A stretch of DNA of 45,924 nt from Phormidium tenue FACHB-1050 (GCF_014696925.1 NZ_JACJQY010000045.1:1-45924); one strand, 5' to 3'; positions 23,953 through 32,807 are shown, counted from the first letter of the stretch. Made by a program: numbers and translations. The notes: generated by a model from the sequence alone, not told the origin.

Positions 23953-26112
23953 ATGAAATTTAAGCACGAGAAATCTCCTAAAACTACAAGTTCTGTAGCA
24001 CCTACAACTCTAAATCTTCAAACCAGACCATTTGCTCCTATTGAAGCAGTCTCGACTAAATCTCCTTCAACAGAAAAAACAGAAAAGAGTGAGTATCAAC
24101 AAAAACATTCTCCAAATATATTAGAAAGACTAATCAATTCGTTGCCCCCAGAGCCAGCATCCTCAGTGCAAAGGAAGCCTGAAAATCGATTGAAAGCGAT
24201 CGCGCAAAATCGTTTAATCCAAGCAAAATTAGCGATCGGAGAACCAAACGATAAATACGAAAAAGAAGCTGATGACACCGCTTCAAAAGTCGTTCAACAA
24301 ATTAATACGCCGATCCAAAATCAATCTATCCAACGAGATGCATTGCCACAGGGCAATAAACTGCGAAAGAAGCCGCTACAAAGGCGCGAAAATGTAGGTG
24401 GAGGTGATGCATCAACGGAGTTGGAGTCATCAATTCAAAGAGCAAGAGGTAGTGGGCAATCGCTAGATGCAAATCTGCAAAGGTCTATGGGACAGGCGAT
24501 GGGAGCAGACTTTAGTGGCGTAAAGGTACATACAGATTCGCAATCTGATCAATTAAATCAATCAATTCAGGCTAAAGCCTTTACGACAGGGCAAGATGTC
24601 TTCTTTCGGCAGGGGGCGTATGAGCCGAGTAGTCGAGGTGGGCAAGAGTTGATCGCCCATGAGTTGACCCATGTGGTGCAGCAGAATGGAGGGACCGTGC
24701 AGCGATCGCCGCAACCGACCGAAATAAGTAATGGCAAATCTCTATCGGCAGAGCCAATACAGCGAAAATTCGATCCAGCCCTACTCGATAAAATGGAAAA
24801 ACACATTGGCTCAAAAGCCAGTCAGCAAAAGCTCGTATCAGGTGAAGGGCATGGTCAAGAGATGGCAGAGCAACTTGCGCGAGGAGGCGATGGAAAGAAT
24901 GAAAATGTTAATAACTTTACGGCAGGCGAAGGGCAGTACAACAAGTCTTGGTTCGGATTCGGATCGGATTGGAACAAAAAAAAAGGTGGGGCAGTAGAAC
25001 AAGAAGCGACACCTGAAGTGATGTCGCAGACTTTGATGAATCTGGTAAGACTGACTAAATACGACGATACTGCTTCAGCGAGCGTACTTGAATTAGCAAA
25101 TGGTGGGCAAGATCTCCAAGACGAACAGATGTGGAACCTTGTCGTTGTCAACTCAAAGTTTATGTCATACATCCAAAAGGGCATGACAATCAATAAGATT
25201 ATTCCCGACGAGACAGTCCAAAATGTTTTGAACATTAAGCAGAATCACGCACAATTTGGTACATCAGTGGCTGGCTCCGTTGCCCATGAGAAGAACTACG
25301 ATCAAGGACTCACTGGAGAAGAGGCTACTGCCAATTTTGGGCTTGATTATGGAGGTTATAAAGATGGCACTTTGAAAGCGGATGGAACAGCGGCGGATAA
25401 ATATGCTCATAGCTCGTATGTCTACGATACTGCCGCTGATGATAAAGGACGGACACTTAAAGCTGTGCCAAATGTCTTTTATATGAAAATAGCAATTCCT
25501 GACGAGAATTTAGATGGCGTTAAAGTACCAGTTCACGGCAACGTCAAGAATTGGGCTGAGAGCAAGCTATTAGATATCCAAACAACTATTGGCGATCCAG
25601 TTTTATTGCCAAAACTAGCAGAAGAAACTGGAGCGAAGGATTCAGCCGAGATGCTTACTTCTTTGTCCAAAAAGATTGAGATTCTGACTCAATTTATTGA
25701 GAAAGCCAAGGTTGATGACGGCATGTTGACAACACTTACTGCTGACCAGAAGAAAAACAAGGAAGATCCACTAACGAATATGGGTATGACTAAGCCTAGC
25801 TCTAGATTACAAACCTCATTTGGTACTGTTAACCAAGAATATCACATAGCACGATTTAATGTTCCTGAAGGTTCGGGGCTATGGCTAAAGGATGCTACTG
25901 GCGTAGACACCCTAGTAGGTCAGTTCATCCCGAATCCCGCAAATTCCAATAAACTAGAGTGGGGAAAACTGAAGGAGGTTTTGATTGGGCAGAAGCTTGG
26001 AGAGAACGAGGCTTTGCGTAGTGGGAAAGACCCTACTGGAACAGACACTAGCCCTAGTTTTTTGCAAAACCTGATGGCTCGGATGCAGGGGATTGCGGAT
26101 TGGTTTCAGTAA
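23953..26112 (+). CDS. DUF4157 (eCIS core) protein with a different long C-terminus; candidate injected effector
   Basis: The product has 719 residues. The first ~255 residues match the protein at 20591 almost exactly, including the HELTH motif (His236, Glu237, His240); the two then diverge completely a few bases after a CGATCGC (HIP1 core) site. The unique part (about 265-719) is soluble, mixed alpha/beta and has no repeat or membrane segment; landmarks are GEGHGQEMAEQLARGG, AHEKNYDQGLTGEEATANFG, VFYMKIAIPDENLDG and YHIARFNVPEGSGLW. I recognise no enzyme family. The tail ends LMARMQGIADWFQ. The pair looks like a polymorphic effector set with a common delivery part and exchangeable active part (inference). 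A terminator follows, and no immunity-like gene. Confidence 0.85.
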   Translation: MKFKHEKSPKTTSSVAPTTLNLQTRPFAPIEAVSTKSPSTEKTEKSEYQQKHSPNILERLINSLPPEPASSVQRKPENRLKAIAQNRLIQAKLAIGEPNDKYEKEADDTASKVVQQINTPIQNQSIQRDALPQGNKLRKKPLQRRENVGGGDASTELESSIQRARGSGQSLDANLQRSMGQAMGADFSGVKVHTDSQSDQLNQSIQAKAFTTGQDVFFRQGAYEPSSRGGQELIAHELTHVVQQNGGTVQRSPQPTEISNGKSLSAEPIQRKFDPALLDKMEKHIGSKASQQKLVSGEGHGQEMAEQLARGGDGKNENVNNFTAGEGQYNKSWFGFGSDWNKKKGGAVEQEATPEVMSQTLMNLVRLTKYDDTASASVLELANGGQDLQDEQMWNLVVVNSKFMSYIQKGMTINKIIPDETVQNVLNIKQNHAQFGTSVAGSVAHEKNYDQGLTGEEATANFGLDYGGYKDGTLKADGTAADKYAHSSYVYDTAADDKGRTLKAVPNVFYMKIAIPDENLDGVKVPVHGNVKNWAESKLLDIQTTIGDPVLLPKLAEETGAKDSAEMLTSLSKKIEILTQFIEKAKVDDGMLTTLTADQKKNKEDPLTNMGMTKPSSRLQTSFGTVNQEYHIARFNVPEGSGLWLKDATGVDTLVGQFIPNPANSNKLEWGKLKEVLIGQKLGENEALRSGKDPTGTDTSPSFLQNLMARMQGIADWFQ

Positions 26113-26177
26113 ATGTCGCGATCTGTATACCTTGATCTTCTTACTGCCGAGACTCACCTTATGCAGAGGATAATACC

Positions 26178-26210
26178 AAAACACAAAATGGTGTAGCCAT
26201 TTTGTGTTTT
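26178..26210 (+). terminator. Hairpin terminator after the second DUF4157 gene
   Basis: AAAACACAAAATGG (26178-26191) pairs perfectly with CCATTTTGTGTTTT (26197-26210), followed by one more T. It is symmetrical, so it may serve both strands. Confidence 0.7.
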
Positions 26211-26235
26211 TAAAACTCTTACTGGGTTTGGTTTT

Positions 26236-26271
26236 CAATTCACAAAAGTGTGGCAACACTTTCGTGAATTG
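26236..26271. repeat. 16-bp hairpin
   Basis: CAATTCACAAAAGTGT (26236-26251) pairs with ACACTTTCGTGAATTG (26256-26271), one mismatch, loop GGCA. It stands between the terminator and the next palindromic element. Confidence 0.65.
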
Positions 26272-26326
26272 GTATAACCCGATCGCAGATATTGTATAGC
26301 AAAAAAAGAGTTAGCTAGTACAAACC

Positions 26327-26381
26327 AAAACCCAAGAATCGAGTGGCGGCGTAAAGCGCCGCCACTCGATTCTTGGGTTTT
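26327..26381. repeat. Palindromic element, AACCC family
   Basis: A 25-bp perfect stem (26327-26351 with 26357-26381) has core GTGGCGGCG-TAAAG-CGCCGCCAC. The left flank is TATAGCAAAAAAAGAG and the right flank ATGTCCTGAGC. It lies between the second DUF4157 gene and the converging STAND gene and may act as their shared terminator. Confidence 0.8.
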
Positions 26382-26429
26382 ATGTCCTGAGCAAAACTTG
26401 CTTTGCAATAGTAAACTACCACTTACAAA

Positions 26430-28754
26430 TTAGCCCATTAATTTTCTGACTCTTTCTACTTGTTTCGGAGCATTTAATTCTGTAAAAAGCGCGATCGCCT
26501 TTTCAAAATTATCATCATAACCATGCTCCCGCATCTCACGGGCAATCAGAGCTTCTTCTACTAATACCTTAGCCAGATCTAACTTTGATTCTATCTTTGT
26601 TAATATATCCTTCGCTTGCAAACAGCACTCCTTCGCCTTAGGTAGATCTCCTATATTTCGATATATTACTACAATTCTTCTCATGGTCTTACCTTCTAGA
26701 GGTTTGTTACTAGTTGTATGACTAAATTGCAAAGCTGTGTTGTATATTTTCAGAGCTTGATCGAATCTTTTATTCATGACGCTTATACATCCAAAATACA
26801 GGCAAGCACAGCATTTTGAACTGTCAGACATATATAATGAGCTATTTGTAATAACCTCATAAGTCTCTTCAATCAATGCTACCGAAGCATCATGCTCAAG
26901 ATTCATAGCTAGTATGAAAGATCGAGCTAGTTGTGAATAAACAGTGAACCATTGCTGAATGCGTGGGTGATTTGTACACTTGTACCGATCAATATTGTCT
27001 ATATACGGCCGAATCAGGACTAGCGCTTCGTCAAACTCTCCCAAGTCCAGTTTGCAGGCAAAAGCTTGAAAAACATTCGAGAGCAGAAAAAAGATTAATT
27101 GTGGGGAGTTGTTTTGCTCAATAATTTTGATGGCCACTTCCAACTCTATAAGGGCTTTCTGCGGTTCTCCTGAGAAGAAGTATGCGTTTCCGCGAAAACT
27201 TTTTACATGAGCTAAAACTGGGATACCTTGTTCTGGAGGTAAAAGTAATGACCTCTGTTCTATTTTATCTAATAACTCAAGCACCAAAGTTGGCGAAAGT
27301 CTTCCATAAAAAGCTATGTGAAGATATCCCTCTTTTATGAGATCTGTGTTCAAGAATATTTCTATAATTTTTTTGAGATCGTTAGTTGCTAAGTAGTGAT
27401 AGCATGGCTCAAACGCCATCAGGAGATCTTTGTCAGTATCTAAAGACTGAACTTGAGCTTTCCAAAAATCAGCAGCGTTGTTATGAGCCTTGGTAAACTC
27501 TTCTTCATTTTGCTTGAGAAGATGCACCGCTTCTACCCGCACCAGTGGATGTAGTGAATATTCACCATTTATTACATCCAATAAAGACCGATTTTTGAGA
27601 ACTTCAATAGTTTTGATATGGCTTTCTTTAGGGGTATCCCATAACTGACAGAACAAAGCCTCAATCGGAATATGGGGAATACTCTGATAACGATAACAAC
27701 CCATCCGCTTTAGCAAGCCATAGGCTAATGGCTCCAGCTTTTCCAGCCGTTCTAAATGTCCAGCCACCAGATCTTTTAAATCTGCCGAAGCCAGTATATC
27801 TGCCCCGCGTTGTTCCCAGAAATTTGTAGCATTGCGATCGAAGTCCATATGGATTTCGCCACATAGACTGGTCATGGCTTTAGCATTTCCACCCAGTTTA
27901 CTGTGCATTTCTGTCAATGACTTCTCATCAAAAAGAATATTGTTATAGGTGAAGTAATCTTGCCAATCTGTCTGACTTAATGACGGAATCGCATAGTTGT
28001 AAACACTGCGTAATCTAGACTCTAGTAAACGGCATCGACTGGTCACAATCGTAATGGATTGGGTTACGTGAACGGATAGCACACTAAATAGCTCTAAATA
28101 TTGAGTATGCTCTGGAATGAACTTCCCATTCTCATCCAGCAAGCTTTCGATATTGTCAATTAAAATAGCGAGTTTTCGCTCCTTGAGTATCCTTCGTAGT
28201 CTGTCTAAGGTAACGGGAAACTGTGCGGAAAGCATTTCATGAAAGTCTCGGTTAAACCACTCGTCTAAGACGCTTTTAGCTGAAGGAATATTGGTAACAT
28301 TGATGGACATATATAGCTCAATAACCTGATACCCGTCATTCTCTAGATCTTGCAAATATTTTTGAGCCACAGTTGTCTTGCCCTGACCGCCCACACCGTG
28401 GATCACAATTACTCGGTTAGCCTTTGCTAGAGCATTCAGACTTTCTATGGCGCTATCCCTTCCCAAAAAGCTGAAGTTTGGCTGTCCAAATGGCTGTTCT
28501 ACTGTTTGTTTTTTTACCTCATTGTGTTTTTTTACCTCATTGTGTTTTTTTACCTCGTTGGGATCAATATCCAATACTTTGCAGCAGGAAATAAAGCTAT
28601 TATCACTAATCCTTACTTTGCCAGTCCGAAACCGATTCCATGTTTCTGGAGACACCATCGCCTTTTCCGCCCAATAGCGATCGGTTTTATTACGACCACT
28701 GTTTTTAATAGCGACATTGACTTTCTCCACCCCAGTGCTCGACAGTCTAGACAT
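26430..28754 (-). CDS. STAND (NB-ARC-type) NTPase with HTH-like N-terminus and TPRs, paralogue 1
   Basis: The product has 774 residues from ATG 28752-28754; the frame extends eight codons to a TTG, but in the paralogues AAGG stands before the ATG. Residues ~10-66 are a helix-turn-helix-like unit (YWAEKAMVSPETWNRFRTGK). The NTPase has P-loop GVGGQGKTT (Lys126), Walker B LAILIDN (Asp200) and sensor TSRCR. A winged-helix-like part with SLHPLVR and C-terminal TPRs (MNKRFDQALKIYNTALQFS, IGDLPKAKECCLQAKDIL) follow. In such proteins TPRs sense a ligand and the NTPase oligomerises; the N-terminus is normally the output. The linker has three 18-base repeats (28506-28559) giving NEVKKH twice and NEVKKQ. 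Adjacent pilus genes are lost here except for a fossil. Confidence 0.88.
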   Translation of the reverse strand: MSRLSSTGVEKVNVAIKNSGRNKTDRYWAEKAMVSPETWNRFRTGKVRISDNSFISCCKVLDIDPNEVKKHNEVKKHNEVKKQTVEQPFGQPNFSFLGRDSAIESLNALAKANRVIVIHGVGGQGKTTVAQKYLQDLENDGYQVIELYMSINVTNIPSAKSVLDEWFNRDFHEMLSAQFPVTLDRLRRILKERKLAILIDNIESLLDENGKFIPEHTQYLELFSVLSVHVTQSITIVTSRCRLLESRLRSVYNYAIPSLSQTDWQDYFTYNNILFDEKSLTEMHSKLGGNAKAMTSLCGEIHMDFDRNATNFWEQRGADILASADLKDLVAGHLERLEKLEPLAYGLLKRMGCYRYQSIPHIPIEALFCQLWDTPKESHIKTIEVLKNRSLLDVINGEYSLHPLVRVEAVHLLKQNEEEFTKAHNNAADFWKAQVQSLDTDKDLLMAFEPCYHYLATNDLKKIIEIFLNTDLIKEGYLHIAFYGRLSPTLVLELLDKIEQRSLLLPPEQGIPVLAHVKSFRGNAYFFSGEPQKALIELEVAIKIIEQNNSPQLIFFLLSNVFQAFACKLDLGEFDEALVLIRPYIDNIDRYKCTNHPRIQQWFTVYSQLARSFILAMNLEHDASVALIEETYEVITNSSLYMSDSSKCCACLYFGCISVMNKRFDQALKIYNTALQFSHTTSNKPLEGKTMRRIVVIYRNIGDLPKAKECCLQAKDILTKIESKLDLAKVLVEEALIAREMREHGYDDNFEKAIALFTELNAPKQVERVRKLMG

Positions 28755-28778
28755 AGCGAAAATCTTATACCCAATCAA

Positions 28779-28955
28779 GCCCTAGAGTAAATTTTACACG
28801 AACACAGTCAAGGAATTAGTCTTTTTTGTCTTTTTTGTCAGTAGATTTCAGTAAAACACTGAGACAAAAAAAACTGACAATAATTTCTCTCATTTTGCTG
28901 CTTTAATTGCATTTGTAACATCAGTAAATAAATCAATCACGTATTTACTGATGTT
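28779..28955. promoter_or_regulatory. Conserved element upstream of STAND paralogue 1 (TTGTCAG / CTGACAA)
   Basis: It contains TTTTTTGTCTTTTTTGTCAG, CACTGAGACAAAAAA, ACTGACAATAATTTCTC and TGCTGCTTTAATT. The same motifs in the same order stand in front of the other two STAND genes and once more at 45632. TTGTCAG and CTGACAA are inverted relative to each other. A 14-bp hairpin (AACATCAGTAAATA / TATTTACTGATGTT, 28917-28955) follows. A shared promoter-operator is the likely role. Confidence 0.65.
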
Positions 28956-29070
28956 ATAGCTGTCGCCATTCTTGTTAGGACATAAACCCCTAATAGTGAG
29001 AGGCGGCGCGAAGCGCCGCCTCTCACTATTAGGGGTTTGATTTGTCCTGATACAGGTGGCTATAGCTATA
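28955..29070. mobile_element. Palindromic element, most complete copy of the AGGACA family
   Basis: Outer ends are TATAGCTGTCGCCATT and the inverted TATAGCTATAGCCACC. Next come AGGACATAAACCCC and its partner GGGGTTTGATTTGTCCT, and a perfect 26-bp stem (28984-29009 with 29013-29038) with core GGCGGCGC-GAA-GCGCCGCC. Because both ends are present, this copy defines the element at about 116 bases. Confidence 0.8.
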
Positions 29071-29160
29071 ACGTCGAAGGAATTCCTGCAATGTTGAAGG
29101 ATCGGGGCTGGCACGGGGGCACAGCCCCTACGCCAAATTTAAATTATTCAGGTATAGTCA

Positions 29161-29235
29161 ATTCCCCCGTGGTTGCCCTGCATTGTTGCGATCGCTTTGT
29201 CTGTTGCGACAGTATAGGCTCTGATTCCTCTTTTA
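29161..29235 (+). pseudogene. Fossil of a pilus-subunit signal peptide
   Basis: In one frame the stretch reads IVAIALSVATV, stop, ALIP, against IAAIALSSATVLALAP in the signal peptide of the pilus subunit at 32933. The nucleotides match closely around GCGATCGCTTTGTCT and ACAGTAT-GGCTCTG. A TTG-to-TAG change breaks the frame. It lies on the same side of the conserved element as the intact subunit genes in the other two modules. Confidence 0.55.
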
Positions 29236-29402
29236 AACTAGTTCTAACTTATGATTTCCCAGCCAGCCTTAAGGATATTGACCCATGATCCATCAATTGC
29301 CAGAAATCTATCCTTTGCCAGAAATCTATCCTTTATGTTGTCTTAATCCTCAATGGTGGAACACTTGTCAGGTTTCAAAAGAGGGAAGCGTAATCTCTAA
29401 TG
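29236..29402. other. Spacer with an 18-bp tandem repeat
   Basis: GCCAGAAATCTATCCTTT occurs twice in direct succession at about 29299-29334. A short frame from ATG 29286 crosses it (about 42 codons), but nothing else supports it as a gene. Confidence 0.4.
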
Positions 29403-29552
29403 ATAACTGATGTTACGTGGAACCCTCATCCCCCAACCCCTTCTCTCGCAGGAGAAGGGGAGTAAAATCCATATTATTTTCTTGTTCCCCTCTCCTGCGG
29501 GAGAGGGGTGAGGGGTGAGGGCTTTACAGGCTTCTACCTAACACCAGTGATA
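29403..29552. mobile_element. MITE with GATGTTACGTGGAA-type ends, copy B
   Basis: Left end AACTGATGTTACGTGGAA; right end CTTCTACCTAACACCAGT, its imperfect inverse. Inside are CTCATCCCCC, TCTCGCAGGAGA and CTCTCCTGCGGGAGAG palindromic parts, as in the copy at 11637. Confidence 0.7.
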
Positions 29553-29722
29553 AAGCGATTGTCACTTTATTGCATCCGCTTTATCAACTGCACTTAATGT
29601 TTATAGAAAATTAGGTTGTATAGCAGTTGAAGAATTCAGATTCTGTAGAGCTACATTCCATTACCAGTCCAACGTAATCTGACATCGCAAAAATTCTTTC
29701 CACGTAATATCGTCACCAAAAC

Positions 29723-30235
29723 ATGAATAATAACGACTATCCAAATGACTTTCCAGAATTCCGAATTATTAATTCATTCACTCTAGAAGTAACCCCAACT
29801 GCTCAGTTCGACACTTCAGGCTCCGCGTCAAATTCCGCAGCATCGCCACTGACCGTAAATCCTGAAAGCGAGATCGAACCTCTTATCCTGCTCGCTGAAG
29901 ACAACGAAGCAAATATCCAAACCTTCAGCTCTTATCTAACCGCAGTCAATTACCGTGTTATCCTCGCCAGAGATGGAGAAGAAGCAGTTGCGATGACTAA
30001 GACTTCTTCTCCAGATATCATCCTCATGGATATTCAAATGCCGAAAATGGATGGTCTAGAAGCGATCAGGCTGATTCGTACTGACGAAACAATTGCCAAA
30101 ATTCCGATTATTGCCTTAACTGCTCTGACAGAGGAACACGCTCGCGAAGGATGTCTAAAGGCGGGAGCAAATGCATATCTGGCTAAACCAGTTAAGTTAA
30201 GAACCCTCATTGCCACAATTCAGCAATTTTTATAG
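29723..30235 (+). CDS. Single-domain response regulator
   Basis: The product has 170 residues. Residues 1-50 are an unstructured Ser/Thr/Pro-rich N-terminus; 53-170 form a complete receiver domain with AED (58-60), Asp103 (IILMDIQMPKMDGLEA), Thr132 (ALTAL) and the conserved Lys in AKPVKL. There is no output domain. It resembles the C-terminal receiver of the hybrid kinase at 16496 (both end in KP(I/V)KL...TIQQ), so it may descend from the tail of a similar kinase. Its likely role is a phosphotransfer intermediate. No clear ribosome-binding site, and the true start could be up to ~45 codons downstream. It runs towards the second STAND gene. Confidence 0.85.
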   Translation: MNNNDYPNDFPEFRIINSFTLEVTPTAQFDTSGSASNSAASPLTVNPESEIEPLILLAEDNEANIQTFSSYLTAVNYRVILARDGEEAVAMTKTSSPDIILMDIQMPKMDGLEAIRLIRTDETIAKIPIIALTALTEEHAREGCLKAGANAYLAKPVKLRTLIATIQQFL

Positions 30236-30309
30236 AGCATTTGCTATAGCACCCCAATGAAATGTAACGCATCCTTGGTAAACTACCGCTTACAAATTAG
30301 CCTATTAAA

Positions 30310-32589
30310 TTAGCCCATTAATTTTCTGACTCTTTCTACTTGTTTGGGAGCATTTAATTCTGTAAAAAGCGCGATCGCCATTTCAAAATTATCATCATAA
30401 CCATGCTCCCGCATCTCACGGGCAATCAGAGCTTCTTCTACTAATACCTTAGCCAGATCTAACTTTGATTCTATCTTTATCAATATATCCTTCGCTTGCA
30501 AACAGAACTCCTTCGCCTTAGGTAGATCTCCTATATTTCGATATATTTCTGCAATTCCATGCATTGCCTTACCCTCTAGCAGTTTGTGACTAGTTGCATG
30601 ACTAAATTGCAAAGCTGTGTTGTATATTTTCAGAGCTTGATCGAATCTTTTATTCATGATGCATACAAATCCAAGATACAGGCAAGCAAAGCCTCTTGAA
30701 GTGTCAGACATAGATAATGAGCTATTTGTAATAGCCTCATAGGTCTCTTCAGCCAATGCTATCGAAGCATCATGCTCTAGTTCCATAGCAAGCATGAAAG
30801 ATTGAACTATTTGTGGATAAACTGTGAAGAATTGCTTAATGAGTGGGTGAATGGATGAGGACTTGTACCGATCAATATCGTCTATATATGGTTTAGTCAG
30901 TACAATCGCTTCGTCAAACTCGCCCAATTCCAGTTTGCAGGCAAAAGCTTGAAAAACATTCGAGAGCAGAAAAAACATTAATTGTCGGGAGTTGATTTGC
31001 TCAATAATTTTGATGGCTGCTTCCAACTCTATAACTGATTTCTGCGGTTCTCCTGAGATGAAGTATGAGCTTCCGCGAAAACTTTTTACATGGGCTAAAA
31101 CTGGTCTTCCTTGTTCTGGAGGTAAAAGCAATGCTCTCTCTTCTACTTTATCTAATAACTCAAGTACCAAAGTTGGCGAAAGTCTTCCATGAAAAACCAT
31201 GTGAAGATGTTCGTCTTTCAGGAGATCTGGGTTCAAGAATATTTCTATAATTTTTTTGAGATCGTTAGTTGCTAAGTAGTGATAGCATGGCTCAAACGCC
31301 ATGAGCAGATCTTTGTCAGTATCTAAAGACTGAACCTTGTCTTTCCAAAAATCAGCAGCACTGCTATGTGCTTTCGCGAACTCTTCTTCATTTTGCTTGA
31401 GAAGATGCACCGCTTCTGCACGCACCAGTGGATGTAGTGAATATTCACCATTTATTACATCCAATAAAGACCGATTTTTGAGAACTTCAATAGTTTTGAT
31501 ATGGCTTTCTTTAGGGATATCCCATAACTGATAGAACAAAGCCTCAATCGGAATATGGGGAATACTCTGATAACGATAACAACCTATCCTTCTTAGCAAG
31601 CCATAGGCCAATGGCTCCAGCTTTTCCAGCCGTTCTAAATGTCCAGCCACCAGATCTTTTAAATCTGCTGAAGCCAGTATGTCCGCCCCGCGTTGTTCCC
31701 AGAAATTTGTAGCATTGCGATCGAAGTCCATATGGATTTCGCCACATAGACTAGTCATCGCTTTGGCATTTCCACCCAGCTTACTATGCATTTCTGCCAA
31801 TGAATTCTCATCAAAAAGCATATTGTTATAGGTAAAGTAATCTTGCCAATCTGTCTGACTTAATGACGGAATCGCATAGTTGTAAACACTACGCAATCTA
31901 GACTCTAGCAAACGGCATCGACTGGTCACAATCGCAATGGATTGGGTGGCGTGATCGGATAGCACGCTAAATAGCTCTAAATATTGAGAGTGCTCTGGGA
32001 TGAACTTCCCATTCTCATCCAGCAAGCTTTCGATATTGTCAATTAAAATAGCGAGTTTTTGCTCCTTGAGTATCCTTCGTAGTCTGTCTAAGGTAACTGT
32101 AAACTGTGAGGAAGACATTTCATGAAAGTCTCGATTAAACCACTCGTCTAAAACGCTTTTAGCTGAAGGAATGCTTGTGACATCAATGGGCATATATAGC
32201 TCAATAACTTTATACCCGTTACTCTCTAGCTCTTGTAAATATTTTTGAGCCAGAGTGGTTTTGCCCTGACCACCCACACCGTGGATCGCAATTACGCGGT
32301 TAGCCTTTGCTAGAGCATTCAGACTTTCTATGGCGCTATCCCTTCCCAAAAAGCTGAAGTTAGTCTCTTCAAGTGTTTGTTCTTTTAGCTTATTGGGATC
32401 AAGCTCTAATACTTTGCAGCAAGCCACAAAGTTAGCAAAACTAATCTTTACTTTGCCAGACCGAAACCGATTCCAAGTTTCTGGAGACACAAGTGCTTTT
32501 TCCGCCCAATAGTGATTGGTTTTATTACGACCACTGTTTTTTATGGCGACATTGACTTTCTCCAACCCAGCACTCGACAGTCTAGACAT
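30310..32589 (-). CDS. STAND (NB-ARC-type) NTPase with HTH-like N-terminus and TPRs, paralogue 2
   Basis: The product has 759 residues from ATG 32587-32589, which has AAGG 8 bases upstream and so fixes the start for the family. Domain order is as in paralogue 1: HTH-like unit (YWAEKALVSPETWNRFRSGK), P-loop GVGGQGKTT, Walker B LAILIDN, TSRCR, SLHPLVR, then TPRs. It lacks the NEVKKH linker repeats and is the shortest of the three. The NTPase core and the last ~100 residues are almost identical to the paralogues; differences concentrate in the TPR region around residues 480-640, as expected if that part contacts a variable ligand. An intact chaperone-usher operon starts 343 bases away on the opposite strand. 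Confidence 0.88.
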   Translation of the reverse strand: MSRLSSAGLEKVNVAIKNSGRNKTNHYWAEKALVSPETWNRFRSGKVKISFANFVACCKVLELDPNKLKEQTLEETNFSFLGRDSAIESLNALAKANRVIAIHGVGGQGKTTLAQKYLQELESNGYKVIELYMPIDVTSIPSAKSVLDEWFNRDFHEMSSSQFTVTLDRLRRILKEQKLAILIDNIESLLDENGKFIPEHSQYLELFSVLSDHATQSIAIVTSRCRLLESRLRSVYNYAIPSLSQTDWQDYFTYNNMLFDENSLAEMHSKLGGNAKAMTSLCGEIHMDFDRNATNFWEQRGADILASADLKDLVAGHLERLEKLEPLAYGLLRRIGCYRYQSIPHIPIEALFYQLWDIPKESHIKTIEVLKNRSLLDVINGEYSLHPLVRAEAVHLLKQNEEEFAKAHSSAADFWKDKVQSLDTDKDLLMAFEPCYHYLATNDLKKIIEIFLNPDLLKDEHLHMVFHGRLSPTLVLELLDKVEERALLLPPEQGRPVLAHVKSFRGSSYFISGEPQKSVIELEAAIKIIEQINSRQLMFFLLSNVFQAFACKLELGEFDEAIVLTKPYIDDIDRYKSSSIHPLIKQFFTVYPQIVQSFMLAMELEHDASIALAEETYEAITNSSLSMSDTSRGFACLYLGFVCIMNKRFDQALKIYNTALQFSHATSHKLLEGKAMHGIAEIYRNIGDLPKAKEFCLQAKDILIKIESKLDLAKVLVEEALIAREMREHGYDDNFEMAIALFTELNAPKQVERVRKLMG

Positions 32590-32613
32590 AGCGAGAACCT
32601 TATACCTAATCAA

Positions 32614-32752
32614 GCCCTAGAGTATATTTTACATGAATATGCTCAAGTGAATTGTCATTAGCATACAATTAGCATTTTATTTTGTCAGTTTTCAGAAAAA
32701 CATTTAGACAATAATTTTCCTGATTTTGTTGCTTTAATTAAATTTGTAACGT
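32614..32752. promoter_or_regulatory. Conserved element upstream of STAND paralogue 2
   Basis: It contains TTTTGTCAGTTTTCAGAAAA, TTTAGACAATAATTTTCCTG and ATTTTGTTGCTTTAATT in the same order as the other copies, but has lost the CTGACAA half-site by a short deletion. It lies between divergent STAND and pilus genes. Confidence 0.65.
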
Positions 32753-32807
32753 AAATACGTTAATCATTTATTTGATGACCAGTACCACCAACTGGAGGGC
32801 GGGGGGA

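Noticed and set aside
24567-25235. Long minus-strand frames opposite the second effector gene
   Set aside because: They are antisense shadows of a clearly coding strand and lack start signals.
28755-28778. Upstream TTG start that would add eight residues to the STAND proteins (also at 32590-32613 and 39707-39730)
   Set aside because: In paralogues 2 and 3 a good AAGG stands 8-9 bases before the ATG and overlaps the would-be N-terminal extension; the TTG has no proper ribosome-binding site.
28779-28920. Tn7-like or CAST transposon end, because of repeated TGTC/GACA motifs
   Set aside because: No TnsB/TnsC/TniQ, Cas12k or guide-like repeats are present, and the element sits in front of each STAND gene in one orientation. 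Kept only as an alternative explanation.
29037-29288. Plus-strand frame of 83 codons
   Set aside because: It starts within a palindromic element and crosses the signal-peptide fossil in another frame; no protein-like character.
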